Shown one piece after another: positions 1-8,164 of a DNA stretch of 64,000 nucleotides; position 1 is the stretch's first letter, and the number at the start of each line of letters is the position of its first letter. The stretch comes from Archangiaceae bacterium. Lineage in GTDB: Bacteria; Myxococcota; Myxococcia; Myxococcales; Myxococcaceae. The notes below the pieces were generated by a model. The model was not told where the DNA came from and ran no database searches. It was given only the letters and a program-made list of their open reading frames with translations. Location: assembly GCA_016879935.1 (NCBI GenBank), contig JAACJQ010000312.1:1-64000 (forward strand). Reading direction: 5' to 3'. Position numbers and translations under genes: made by a program.

Positions 1-303
1 AGCGAGCCTGAGGAGCGGCGGTCTTCATCACTGCCGACCCACCCGTGGCGACGTTGGCTCGCGAAGGCGGAGTCGAACTGCAAACGCAGAGACGACGCCG
101 ACAGTGAGTCTGGAGTCGGGTGGTTCGCTGCCCGAACTCCAGGCCGCTTGTCAGGAACCGGAGCGCTTCTGCTACAAAGGCGTCCGTCGCGTTCACGCGT
201 GACGCCCATGGTCCTCTGAGAACGAAACCCAAACCTGCGTGGCACCTGCTCCGGCTGGAGCCGCGCATCTGGCGTTCCTTCGTTGTCAGAAAGACCTTCC
301 CGT
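1..303. other. Region upstream of the ABC-F gene; no gene recognised
   Basis: About 300 bases precede the ABC-F start. Reading frames here are arginine-rich and look like composition artefacts, so I call no gene. The only structured element seen is a 23-base sequence at 56..78 that recurs at 54237..54259. Some ABC-F genes have long attenuating leaders, but I see no convincing leader peptide or terminator pair here. Confidence 0.4.
56..78 (-). repeat. tRNA 3'-end-like 23-bp repeat, copy 1
   Basis: This 23-base block matches 54237..54259 with one mismatch. Read on the minus strand it contains GTTCGACTCCGCC followed by TTCGCGAGCCA, which could be parsed as a T-loop, 3' T-stem, acceptor strand, discriminator G and CCA. 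The partner 5' strands of both stems are absent, so it is not a functional tRNA. A tRNA relic is an inference; a repeat of another origin is possible. Confidence 0.35.
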
Positions 304-1809
304 ATGTCATCGCTTCGAGTGCATCACCTGACCGGCGTCGTCGCTGGTCGAACGTTGTTCTCCGACGTCACGTTGCACCTCACGCCAGGCTGGACCGGGC
401 TCGTCGGACCCAACGGCGCGGGCAAGTCGACCTTCCTCTCGATGCTCGCGGGCACGGCGTCACCCGAGCAGGGGCACGTCGAGCGCATTCCGGCCGAGGC
501 GTCGGTGGTGCTCGTGCCGCAGCGAACCGAGCTGACGACGGAAGTGGAGTCATTCGCGAACGCCGATGATTCGCTCGCGGGGCGGTGGCGGTCTCGACTC
601 TCGCTGCACGGCCTCGAGCGGTGGAGCACGTTGTCATTCGGCGAGCAGAAGCGCTGGCAGTTGGGCGCGGCGTTGTGGCGCGAGCCAGACATTCTGTTGC
701 TCGACGAGCCGACGAATCACCTCGATGCGCAGGCCATCGACCTGGTGGTGTCGACGTTGTCGCGGCTGGATTCGGTGAATGTGCTCGTGGCGCACGACCG
801 CGCGGTGCTCGACCGGCTCACGACGAAGACGCTGCGGCTGCAGCACGGGCGCATCGAGCGGTGGGAAGGGAACTTCTCCGCGGCGCGCTCGCAGTGGCTG
901 GCGAAGGAGTCGGCGACACGCGACGAGTACGAGTCGCTCGGGCGTGAGGCGACGCGGCTCCAGCGTTCGTTGAGTGACGGCCGGCGGGAGCACTCGGCGG
1001 CGACGAAGCAGCGGTCCACTGGAGCGCGCATGAAGTCGAAGCACGACTCCGACGCGCGTGGGCTCCTTGCGAACTATCGAACGGAGCGCGCGCAGGGGCA
1101 TCTCTCGAGCACGGTGCGCCGGCTCGAAGGCCGCGTGAACGAGGTGCAGCAGGCGAAGGAGCGCGTCGACGTCGTCTTCGATGAAGCAGTGACGCTCGAG
1201 CTGCCGGGAGAGCGCTGCGGGCAGCCGGTCGTCGCGCGGTTGGAGCCGGGAGCGCGCTCCACACCTGATGGCCGGCTCCTGTTCACCCTGGAGGCGCCGT
1301 TCGAGGTGGCGAGAGATGCACGGCTCGCCATCACGGGTCCGAATGGGAGTGGAAAGACGACGCTCCTGAAGCTGATCAGCGCGGGTGCGACCGTTCCGCC
1401 CGAGCGTGTGCTGTTCATGCCGCAAGACCTGAGCGCCGATGACGGGCTGCACGACCTCGAGCGATTGCAGGAATTGCCGAGAGAGGCGCGTGGCCGGGTG
1501 CTGCAGTGGGTGCACGCGCTGGGCGTCGATCCCGATGGGCTTCTCGCGTCACGGGCTCCATCGGCGGGTGAGACGCGGCTCCTCCATCTCGCGCTCGGGC
1601 TCTCAGCGAGTCCATGGTTGGTGTTGCTCGACGAGCCGACGAATCACCTGTCGTTCGACCTCATCGAGCGATTGGAGCAGGCGCTCCAATCATTGCCATG
1701 TGCGTTGGTGATGGTGAGCCACGACGCGAGGCTGGTCGAGACGCTGGCGCGATCCACCTGGCGGTTGGGGAAGCGCCACCCGAACACGGCCCATGGGCGA
1801 GCAGGCTGA
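304..1809 (+). CDS. ABC-F family ATP-binding protein
   Basis: A soluble 501-residue protein with two ABC ATPase domains and no membrane segments. ABC-F proteins act on the ribosome as translation factors or as protectors against ribosome-targeting antibiotics. Domain 1 has Walker A GPNGAGKST (about 35-43), signature LSFGEQ (about 110) and Walker B LLLDEPTNHLD (about 131-141). Domain 2 has Walker A GPNGSGKTT (about 345), signature PSAGETR (about 420) and a second DEPTNHL. The charged linker between them (about 190-270) has the family's DSDAR-type motif. ATG 304 is preferred over an in-frame TTG at 283. The gene stands alone on this strand. Whether it gives drug resistance or serves housekeeping translation cannot be told from sequence. 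Confidence 0.9.
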   Translation: MSSLRVHHLTGVVAGRTLFSDVTLHLTPGWTGLVGPNGAGKSTFLSMLAGTASPEQGHVERIPAEASVVLVPQRTELTTEVESFANADDSLAGRWRSRLSLHGLERWSTLSFGEQKRWQLGAALWREPDILLLDEPTNHLDAQAIDLVVSTLSRLDSVNVLVAHDRAVLDRLTTKTLRLQHGRIERWEGNFSAARSQWLAKESATRDEYESLGREATRLQRSLSDGRREHSAATKQRSTGARMKSKHDSDARGLLANYRTERAQGHLSSTVRRLEGRVNEVQQAKERVDVVFDEAVTLELPGERCGQPVVARLEPGARSTPDGRLLFTLEAPFEVARDARLAITGPNGSGKTTLLKLISAGATVPPERVLFMPQDLSADDGLHDLERLQELPREARGRVLQWVHALGVDPDGLLASRAPSAGETRLLHLALGLSASPWLVLLDEPTNHLSFDLIERLEQALQSLPCALVMVSHDARLVETLARSTWRLGKRHPNTAHGRAG

Positions 1810-1882
1810 AGAACGTCGCCTCCGAAGCCTCGAGATGGTGCAGACCGATGGAACATGCCCCACCCGCGAACGGACGGCCGGA

Positions 1883-1912
1883 GGGGTGGGTGGCCCTTCG
1901 GGGCACCACCCT
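1883..1912. terminator. Hairpin between convergent genes, probable bidirectional terminator
   Basis: The left arm (1883-1896, GGGGTGGGTGGCCC) pairs with 1901-1911 (GGGCACCACCC) around a TTCG tetraloop, allowing two single-G bulges. It lies between the ends of the ABC-F gene and the minus-strand lipoprotein gene, where a shared terminator would be expected. There is no T-tract, so termination efficiency is uncertain. Confidence 0.5.
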
Positions 1913-2038
1913 CGGCCGAGCTGTCTTGAATGAGCGGTGAATGGAATCGCCACTGCGCAGATTCCGCCGTTCGGCGCAGTTCACTCGAGGCTTCGGAGTG
2001 CCCGACCACCGGCCCCGCGCTCACCCTCGAGCCTCTCT

Positions 2039-2479
2039 TCACTCCGCCGGCTGAACCTTCGCGTCGGTGGCCTTCGGCTCGTTCGCGCGCCGCGCGGCCT
2101 CTTCGTCGAGCGTCACCATCACCTCGAGCGGCCGACCCGACTCCGGCGTGAAGGCCAGCCGCACCTTCCGGTTGCGCTCCGCCGGTGGGCATTTCACCGG
2201 GAGTTCAACCACCACCAGCTTCTCAGGGTGCAGCCGCACCACGTTCTCTTCGACGGCAGCCGAGCCGGTGCACTGCACAGCACCCATCGCGTCGACCACC
2301 TGCCCCGTCATGGTGCCGGACACCGCGAGCGCCTCTCCATTCTTGTCACGCATCGACAGCACGACATGAATCGCGTCACCAGAGAGCGTCGCCTTCTCGA
2401 CCATCACGCTCACCGGCGTCGGCTTGCACGCAGCACAGGCGAGGCACATCGCCAGCAACCAACGACTCGAGGTGGACAT
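2039..2479 (-). CDS. Small exported lipoprotein, function unknown
   Basis: A 146-residue protein. The N-terminus (MSTSSRWLLAMCLACAACK) is a short lipoprotein-type signal with Cys at 12, 15 and 18. The mature part is hydrophilic, with two further cysteines and an acidic, Glu/Ala-rich tail. It looks like a single small beta-rich domain, and I recognise no family. It is the last gene of a minus-strand run, 12 bases after the methyltransferase-like gene, so the two may be co-transcribed. Confidence 0.7.
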   Translation of the reverse strand: MSTSSRWLLAMCLACAACKPTPVSVMVEKATLSGDAIHVVLSMRDKNGEALAVSGTMTGQVVDAMGAVQCTGSAAVEENVVRLHPEKLVVVELPVKCPPAERNRKVRLAFTPESGRPLEVMVTLDEEAARRANEPKATDAKVQPAE

Positions 2480-2491
2480 CAGTCGACGCTA

Positions 2492-3100
2492 TCAGCGTGA
2501 AAGCGCACCGAGCCGCGGAATGAGGAACGGCACCCGCTGCCGGTACTCGTCGTAGGACGGGCCGTGTCTGGCGCTGAGCTCGCGCTCCTCGAAGAACCAC
2601 AGATTGAACACGTGCGCTGGCACATAGAGCACGAGCGAGCCGAGCAGCAGCCAGGTCGACCCCACCAGCAGACTCACGCCGATGAACTGCAGGTACAGCC
2701 CCAGCGACATCGGGTTGCGCACGCGCTCGTAGACCTGACTCGCCACGACGCGCTCGGTCAGCTTGTACGCCATCATCCCCGAGCCCTGCGTCTTCAGGGC
2801 CCGCATCGACGACGACGAGAAGTACACGCCCACCAGCGTCATCGGCACGCCCAGCACCCACCGCGCGATGGGCCACGGCAACGATGGCAGCCCGAGCAGC
2901 TCGTCGAAGTGCGTCAGCCCCGGCCACACGAACCCCGCGAACGACGGCACGAAGAACGCGCCCCAGAAGAACGTGTGACTGATTCGGCTCAGCCGGTGCG
3001 CCGCCTCTTTCGTCGGCGTGCGACGAATGAGAATGCCAAGCACCAGCGTGGCCACGGTGAAGGCCACGATGCCCACGACCTGCGCGTAGATGGTGATCAT
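2492..3100 (-). CDS. Isoprenylcysteine carboxyl methyltransferase-like membrane protein
   Basis: A 202-residue integral membrane protein with about five hydrophobic segments. The C-terminal half carries the ICMT/PEMT-type pattern: VYERVRNPMSLGLYL (RNPM motif, about 125-140), a membrane hairpin, then FFEERELSARHGPSYDEYRQRV (Glu-Glu plus Tyr near the end). In this family these residues bind S-adenosylmethionine and the lipid substrate. Bacterial members methylate varied lipids or thiols, so the substrate is unknown. ATG 3100 is the natural start; no strong ribosome site is visible. Confidence 0.75.
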   Translation of the reverse strand: MITIYAQVVGIVAFTVATLVLGILIRRTPTKEAAHRLSRISHTFFWGAFFVPSFAGFVWPGLTHFDELLGLPSLPWPIARWVLGVPMTLVGVYFSSSSMRALKTQGSGMMAYKLTERVVASQVYERVRNPMSLGLYLQFIGVSLLVGSTWLLLGSLVLYVPAHVFNLWFFEERELSARHGPSYDEYRQRVPFLIPRLGALSR

Positions 3101-3187
3101 CGGAGCGGAAGCTCAGCAGAGCCGCCGCTCCAGCTGCACCACGCGCCCACAGATCAGCTCATGCAGGCGATGCGTCGTGCTTCGAGG

Positions 3188-4348
3188 TCAGAGCGGGCGC
3201 TCGTACACGCGCCACTTCTTGTAGATCTTCGCGCCCATGCGCTCGATGCCACGGTTGATGCCGTCGTTGTCTTCGAGCGTCCACGAGAGCTCGCCGCCCT
3301 CGTAGCCGGCCGCCTTGCCGCGCACCGAAATCTCCTCGTACAGCACGGCCGCGAGCGCTCCATACTTTCGCGACGCGCGGTAGTCGTGGTGCACGCCGAG
3401 CATGATGAGACGCGCACGCTTCGGGCGGTTGAACTTCAGCCGCCACAGCAGCTTGATGAGGTTGATGGGGTTCTTCATCAACTCACCGTTGAAGTCGCGG
3501 ATCAGCTCGTTGATGTCGGGAATGGCAAACAACATCGCGGCAGGTTTGCCATCGACCTCGGCGACGTACGCGATGCGCTCGTCGATGAACATCTTGTACT
3601 CGTTGGCGATGACCTCGAGCTCCATGTCCGTGAAGGGCGTGAAGTTCCAGTTGTTGCGCCAGGCCTCGTTGTAGATGTCCTTGATGATGCCCGCCTCACG
3701 GCGAATCTCACCCTTGTCCATCAGGCGAATCTTCACGTTGGGCAGCGCGCGCGTCTTGTCGGCCACCTTCTTGGTGAACTCGTCCATCGGCGTCTCGCGC
3801 CCGTACCACCACGCGTAGAAGTCCTTCGCCTTCGGGTAGCCCGCCGCGAGAACCAGCGCGTCCATGAAGGGGCGGTTCCAGGTGGTGCCAATCATCGACG
3901 GCGTGTCGAAGCCCTCGATGAGAATGCCGACCTCACCCTTCGAGTCGAGCGTGAAGGGGCCACGCAGCCGCACGCGGCCCTTCGAGCGGCCCCACGCCTC
4001 GGCCTTCTCGAACAACGCGCGCGCCACGGCCACGTCGTCGATGCACTCGAAGAACCCGAAGAAGGCCGTCTTCGGCTCGTCGGGCCACGTCTTGTCGTAG
4101 TCGAAGTCGACCTGCGCGCTGATGCGCCCCACGGGCTTGCCGTCGCGGTAGGCAATCCACGCGGCGAGCTCTCCGTGCGCGAGGAAGACGCTCTTCTTCG
4201 GGTCGAGCTGCTTGCGGTAGTCGTCCTTGAGCGGCGGAACCCAGTTCTTCTCGTTCGTCATGCCCAGCACCCAGGGCACGTCGATGAAGGCCTCGACGGC
4301 CTTCTTGTCACCGAGCGAGATGTCTCTGACTTCGACGGGAGCGGTCAT
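3188..4348 (-). CDS. GNAT-like acetyltransferase-fold protein
   Basis: A soluble protein of about 386 residues. It resembles the large two-lobe GNAT-like proteins that open with VEVRDISLGDKKAVEAFI and continue with a conserved FIDVPWVLGMTNEKNWVPPL-type segment. The middle (about 95-190) has FFGFFECIDD, and the C-terminal lobe contains RLIMLGVHHDYRASRKYGAL, like the acetyl-CoA loop region. ATG 4348 is preferred over an upstream in-frame start because GGAAGG lies six bases before it. The substrate is unknown. It lies in a minus-strand run but is separated from the VWA gene by about 95 bases. Confidence 0.7.
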   Translation of the reverse strand: MTAPVEVRDISLGDKKAVEAFIDVPWVLGMTNEKNWVPPLKDDYRKQLDPKKSVFLAHGELAAWIAYRDGKPVGRISAQVDFDYDKTWPDEPKTAFFGFFECIDDVAVARALFEKAEAWGRSKGRVRLRGPFTLDSKGEVGILIEGFDTPSMIGTTWNRPFMDALVLAAGYPKAKDFYAWWYGRETPMDEFTKKVADKTRALPNVKIRLMDKGEIRREAGIIKDIYNEAWRNNWNFTPFTDMELEVIANEYKMFIDERIAYVAEVDGKPAAMLFAIPDINELIRDFNGELMKNPINLIKLLWRLKFNRPKRARLIMLGVHHDYRASRKYGALAAVLYEEISVRGKAAGYEGGELSWTLEDNDGINRGIERMGAKIYKKWRVYERPL

Positions 4349-4443
4349 GACGCCTTCCGCTACCCGAAATCGCGCCGAAGTCACCGCGTTTTTCAGCTCG
4401 CCGCCCGGGCTTCACGTGTGCCCCGTTCGACTTCGCCCGCCTC

Positions 4444-5481
4444 TCACGGCCCGCAGAAGGTCGTGAACTCGTTCGTGTCGACGCTCGAGAGCGACAACAT
4501 GGCCGGCGTGCCCGGGTCGGCGAAGGTGCCCTGCCCCCGCGTCGCGAGCTGCGTCAGCAACCACGTGCCCATGGTGCGCGTGTCGGCGAACGAGGTGTTG
4601 CTGCCGAACAGGTCCTGGCAAATCGGCCCGCACGCCGCGAGGTTCGCGTCGTTCATCAACAGCCGCGTGAAGACGCGCACGTCACCCAGGCCGTACTGCG
4701 CGTCGAGCGCCAGCATGCCGTCGACGAGGCCGAAGAGCTGCGCGTTCTGGTTCAAGTCGCCGCCCGCCGTGAAGCCGGTGATGAAGTCGGGGTCGCTGGG
4801 CATCACGCTGTTGCAGTACGTGCCCGCTCCCAACGAGTCGGACCAGGTGAGCGCAGGGTTCGCCGCCGACGCATAGACGGCCAGCGAGTCGTTGGTGCTG
4901 CAGCGGGGGAACGGAATGCCCGTGCTCAGCACGACGACGACGTAGCGGCTGCGCGCCCGAATCGACGCTGGCGTGTTCTGCACGTCCTGCTCGATGAGCG
5001 TCTTCGTCGCCTCGAGCGCGCCCTGCAGGTTCGAGCCCTTCGCCAGGTTCGACTGGAGCGCTGCGACGCCGTTGGGCACGCCCAACGTCACCGGGGTGAA
5101 GGGAATCACCGTGGGGTTGGTGCCGTAGCCGACGATGGCCGCCGAGAGGTTGGTTCGCGTCGTGTTGTCGGAGAAGAAGCGCTGAATCGCTCCGATGCGA
5201 CCGGGCGTGGTGCCCGTGTTCGGCAGCGACGAGGCGACCTGCTCACAGAAGCCCGCCGCACCCTGCGAGCCCGGCGGGTCGACGACGCACATCGCTCCCG
5301 AGTTCTGCACCACGAAGACGACCCGCACCGGCCAGTTCGCGCGGTCCTGGAGCGGCGTGCACGGCGTGCCGGCGTCGGTCGTGGTGACGACCTCGGCGGG
5401 AAGGGTGGCGAAGACATCGCCCTGCGAGACGGGGTTGCAGGCAGCGATGACGGACACGGCAGCGAGGAGCAGGTGGCGCAT
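4444..5481 (-). CDS. VWA-like lipoprotein with degenerate MIDAS
   Basis: A lipoprotein of about 345 residues. MRHLLLAAVSVIAAC is a signal peptide with a lipobox ending at Cys15. The region VRVVFVVQNSGAM is the first strand of a von Willebrand A-like fold, but the usual D-x-S-x-S metal site is replaced by Q-N-S-G-A, so metal binding is doubtful. The later segment RSRYVVVVLSTGIPFP is a typical central VWA strand. Ten or so cysteines suggest disulfides after export. The start at 5481 gives the signal peptide at the N-terminus. It follows the 5514..6404 gene by 32 bases and probably belongs to the sigma/FecR operon. Confidence 0.65.
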   Translation of the reverse strand: MRHLLLAAVSVIAACNPVSQGDVFATLPAEVVTTTDAGTPCTPLQDRANWPVRVVFVVQNSGAMCVVDPPGSQGAAGFCEQVASSLPNTGTTPGRIGAIQRFFSDNTTRTNLSAAIVGYGTNPTVIPFTPVTLGVPNGVAALQSNLAKGSNLQGALEATKTLIEQDVQNTPASIRARSRYVVVVLSTGIPFPRCSTNDSLAVYASAANPALTWSDSLGAGTYCNSVMPSDPDFITGFTAGGDLNQNAQLFGLVDGMLALDAQYGLGDVRVFTRLLMNDANLAACGPICQDLFGSNTSFADTRTMGTWLLTQLATRGQGTFADPGTPAMLSLSSVDTNEFTTFCGP

Positions 5482-5513
5482 GCCGCGTTCATGCCTCGAC
5501 GTGAAAAAGTGGC

Positions 5514-6404
5514 TCACCAGCGAACTCCTGCGCCGAGCAGCGCGCTCACCCACAGCCCACCGACGGACGACACCGAGGCCCCATCGGCGCGCGCGTCGAG
5601 CCGCCAGATGGCCCAGTCGGCCTCGAGCGCGAAGGAGACGTCGACGGGGCCGATTCCGGCGGCGACTTCACCCAGCGCCGAGGGGCCACCGAGCGCGGCT
5701 GACAACGTTCGTCCCTGCACGGCCGCTGCGTCGTCGGGCGTGCCGATGAGCCGCGCCGCGCCACCACGAAACCCGGCGCCCCCACCGAGCAGAAACCGGC
5801 CGAGGTCGAGGTGCGCCATCACGAAGCCCGCTGCGCCGAGCACGTCTGCCGAGATGCGGCCGACCGAGGTGCGCACCGAGCCCGTCTCGGCACCCGCTTC
5901 GAGGCGAACCCCGAGCGGTCCGATGAGCCGCACGTGCGCCATCAACGCGCCGCCGCCGAGCAGGAGCGTGGCTCCCGGGAAGTAACGGGCGCTGCCGTGA
6001 GCACCGAGCCGAACGCGGGGCCGCCCGAGCTGCTCCACCACCGCGCGCGTCGAGGTCTCTGTCACCGGCGCTGCGCTCACCGTCGGCGTCGGGAGCAGCA
6101 ATTCACTCCAGCTCGCCTCCACCAACTCCACCAGGGCCAGCGCCGCGAAACGTTCGGGCGCCGCCGCGGTGAGGTCTTTCGTCTTCAGCGCGCGGAGCAG
6201 GGTCTTGTTGGTGAGCGGGTCGTCGACCTGCACCTCGAAGCGCTGCTCGGTGCACACGAGGCGCGCGACGACCCGCACGTCTTCGGGGCCGCGGTGCAGC
6301 TCGAGCTCGGCCAGCGCGCGCACCTTGTTCTCGTCGAGCAGACAGCCCGAGACCGTCACGTCGACCGGAGTGGCCGAGAGCAGCACCAACAACAGCGAGG
6401 TCAT
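5514..6404 (-). CDS. Exported protein of the sigma/FecR operon, function unknown
   Basis: A 296-residue protein starting with a short hydrophobic signal (MTSLLLVLLSATPVDV). The first 110 residues look like a small alpha/beta domain (LAELELHRGPEDVRVVARL). After a Pro/Thr linker, the rest alternates Gly-rich hydrophobic strands such as LLLGGGALMAHVRLIGPLGVRLEAGAE, which resemble outer-membrane beta-barrel or solute-binding strands. No named family is recognised. It sits between fecR (61-base gap) and the VWA-like lipoprotein, so it is probably a surface product of the same sigma-controlled unit. Confidence 0.6.
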   Translation of the reverse strand: MTSLLLVLLSATPVDVTVSGCLLDENKVRALAELELHRGPEDVRVVARLVCTEQRFEVQVDDPLTNKTLLRALKTKDLTAAAPERFAALALVELVEASWSELLLPTPTVSAAPVTETSTRAVVEQLGRPRVRLGAHGSARYFPGATLLLGGGALMAHVRLIGPLGVRLEAGAETGSVRTSVGRISADVLGAAGFVMAHLDLGRFLLGGGAGFRGGAARLIGTPDDAAAVQGRTLSAALGGPSALGEVAAGIGPVDVSFALEADWAIWRLDARADGASVSSVGGLWVSALLGAGVRW

Positions 6405-6447
6405 GGCATCACCACCGGGGCGCGAGGCGAACGGCTCCGCGCCGGAA

Positions 6448-6463
6448 CGAGCTGATCAGCTCG
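6448..6463. other. 16-bp perfect palindrome containing TGATCA
   Basis: CGAGCTGATCAGCTCG is perfectly self-complementary. It lies in the 61-base gap between fecR and the next gene of the same operon. It could be an RNA hairpin (intra-operon processing or attenuation) or a protein-binding site, and it is one of at least 26 TGATCA sites in the window. Confidence 0.5.
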
Positions 6464-6465
6464 CC

Positions 6466-7566
6466 TCACGGCAGCCCTCCGAAGTGCCGCACCGCGCGAA
6501 CCCGTGGGCTCGTCGGGTACCGCTGCACGAACAGCTCGGCGCGGGCTTTCACCTCGGGGCTCTGCGCTCGTGACAACGCCTCGACCTCCCGGGCCAGCGC
6601 GTCCTCCGCGAGCGGCGCCTCTGGAGCCAGCGACCGCGCGCGCTCGAAGGCTGCCGCCGCCTCCTTCGGCCGGCCGAGGTCGTCGAGCAACACGCGCCCC
6701 AGCGTGAACGCCGCCAAGGGCGCCCGCGGGTCCTTCGCGTGCGCCTCGAGCACCCGCCGAAGCGGCGCGAGGGCTTCTTCCGGGTGTCGGCTCAGGCGCG
6801 CGACGTCGGCCGCGAGCAACAGCTCCGCCGGCTCGTCACGCGGCGCGGGCGCCGTCTTCATCGCGCTCCACGCCGCGTCGAAGTCACCCGACTGCGCGAG
6901 CGCCGTCCATGTCGGCGCGCTCACCGTCTCCTTCGCGACCTCTTTGCGCTTCACCGGGCGGCGTGGAGGCTCGACGGGCTTCGGCTCGACCACCTCGGCG
7001 GGCTCGGGCAGCGGCTCCACCACCCGGGGCGGCTCCACCGGCGCGGGCACGACCTTCGGCGACTCGACGACCGGCTCGGGGAACCAGCCCGACGCGCCCG
7101 TCTCGAGCGTACGCACCGCGCCACGCGACGAGACGCGCACCACGCCGCGCTCCACCACCACGTGCACCCGCGCCTCGACCCGCTCGACGAGAAACCGCGT
7201 GCCCAGCACCTCGACCACCACCTCGCCCGCCTCGACCCGCACCATCTTGCGGTTCGGCGTCACGTCGAACCACGCGCCGTGCTGCTCGACTCGAAACCGC
7301 TCGAGCGTCGCGGTGCGCTCCAGGGTGACGACGTTCGCCTGGGCGAGCGGCTCGATGGTGACGACCGACGTCGCGGGCCGCAGCGAGAACGCCACCACGC
7401 CCAGCGCCAGCAGCGCCGCCGTCGCCACGGCCACGCGGCGCCGCCGATGGGTCTTCGCCCGCGCTGGCAGGCCCGCCCGCACGTGGGCCGAGCGCGCATC
7501 GTCCCAGCGCGGCTCGAAGCGCTCCCTGGCTTCGTTCAGGTGGTGCGCGAGGTCGTCACGCTTCAT
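6466..7566 (-). CDS. FecR-domain anti-sigma factor-like protein with TPR-like C-terminus
   Basis: A 366-residue protein. An N-terminal cytoplasmic segment rich in Arg and His is followed by one membrane helix (VAVATAALLALGVVAFSL, about 45-62). The FecR-type beta domain follows (about 75-165, including GAWFDVTPNRKMVRVEAGEVVVEVLGTRF). A Pro/Val/Glu-rich linker leads to a helical TPR-like region (about 225-360). FecR-domain proteins usually hold a cognate ECF sigma factor at the membrane. Its start overlaps the end of the sigma gene by 11 bases, so the two are translationally coupled. No TonB receptor lies nearby, so an iron-siderophore role should not be assumed. Confidence 0.85.
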   Translation of the reverse strand: MKRDDLAHHLNEARERFEPRWDDARSAHVRAGLPARAKTHRRRRVAVATAALLALGVVAFSLRPATSVVTIEPLAQANVVTLERTATLERFRVEQHGAWFDVTPNRKMVRVEAGEVVVEVLGTRFLVERVEARVHVVVERGVVRVSSRGAVRTLETGASGWFPEPVVESPKVVPAPVEPPRVVEPLPEPAEVVEPKPVEPPRRPVKRKEVAKETVSAPTWTALAQSGDFDAAWSAMKTAPAPRDEPAELLLAADVARLSRHPEEALAPLRRVLEAHAKDPRAPLAAFTLGRVLLDDLGRPKEAAAAFERARSLAPEAPLAEDALAREVEALSRAQSPEVKARAELFVQRYPTSPRVRAVRHFGGLP

Positions 7567-8080
7567 CGTCGGTCTCCGTCACCAGCCGCTGCACGGCAGC
7601 GATTCGTCGCTTGGCTGTCGCGAGCGAACACCCACACAAGCGCGCCACCTCGTCGAGGGGCTCGTTCTCGACGTACCGCAACGTCCACGCGAGGCGCTCG
7701 GCCGTCGGCGCGGCATCGAGGCGGCGGTACAGCTGCGCCATCAACGTCACCGTCTCGGGAGACGCGCCCGTCGACAGCAGCCGCTCGTCTGGCCCTTCGT
7801 CGAGGCCGAAGAAGCGCGCGAGCCGGCGCCGCCGCAGCACGCGCCCCGCCAGCCGCACCGTCACCGTCGCCAGCCACCCGCGCGCCTCGTGCTCGTTCGC
7901 CGAGCGCACCTTCGCCGCCGTCGCCGCGAGGAACACGTCCTGCACGAGGTCGTCGAGCCCGTCGTCACGGCCCAGCAACCGAAAGCCCAGCCGCGCGACG
8001 TACTTCGCGTAGCGCGCGTAGAGGTCAGCGCCCGCGAGCGGCGGCGGGTCGGCCAGGCGAAGGTGTGGTGCCGTCGACAT
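7556..8080 (-). CDS. ECF-type RNA polymerase sigma factor
   Basis: A 174-residue protein of normal ECF length. Region 2 spans about 20-90, with DDGLDDLVQDVFLAATAA recognising the -10 core and binding polymerase. Region 4 spans about 115-170, with a helix-turn-helix at EVARLCGCSLATAKRRIAAV. The downstream fecR overlaps its last codons, the standard arrangement for a sigma/membrane anti-sigma pair. It probably autoregulates the 8080-to-4444 operon. No clear autogenous promoter could be assigned by eye in the 84 bases upstream. Confidence 0.9.
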   Translation of the reverse strand: MSTAPHLRLADPPPLAGADLYARYAKYVARLGFRLLGRDDGLDDLVQDVFLAATAAKVRSANEHEARGWLATVTVRLAGRVLRRRRLARFFGLDEGPDERLLSTGASPETVTLMAQLYRRLDAAPTAERLAWTLRYVENEPLDEVARLCGCSLATAKRRIAAVQRLVTETDDEA

Positions 8081-8164
8081 GAAGGAGTCGCCCCTTCATG
8101 CCACGACCTCCCGAAGTGGCTCACGGAAGCAGAACACGCCGTCTTCTCGCAGCCTTCGCGAGCG

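Noticed and set aside
56-78. Functional tRNA gene
   Set aside because: Only the 3' T-loop and acceptor-like part is present; no D-arm, anticodon arm or pairing strands could be found.
120-569. Gene upstream of and overlapping the ABC-F start
   Set aside because: Arg/Ala-rich composition, overlaps the ABC-F Walker A region in another frame, and has no recognisable domain.
2564-4876. Very long plus-strand reading frame opposite three minus-strand genes
   Set aside because: It is His/Arg-rich and low in complexity, and mirrors real genes with good motifs on the other strand; typical of antisense frames in GC-rich DNA.
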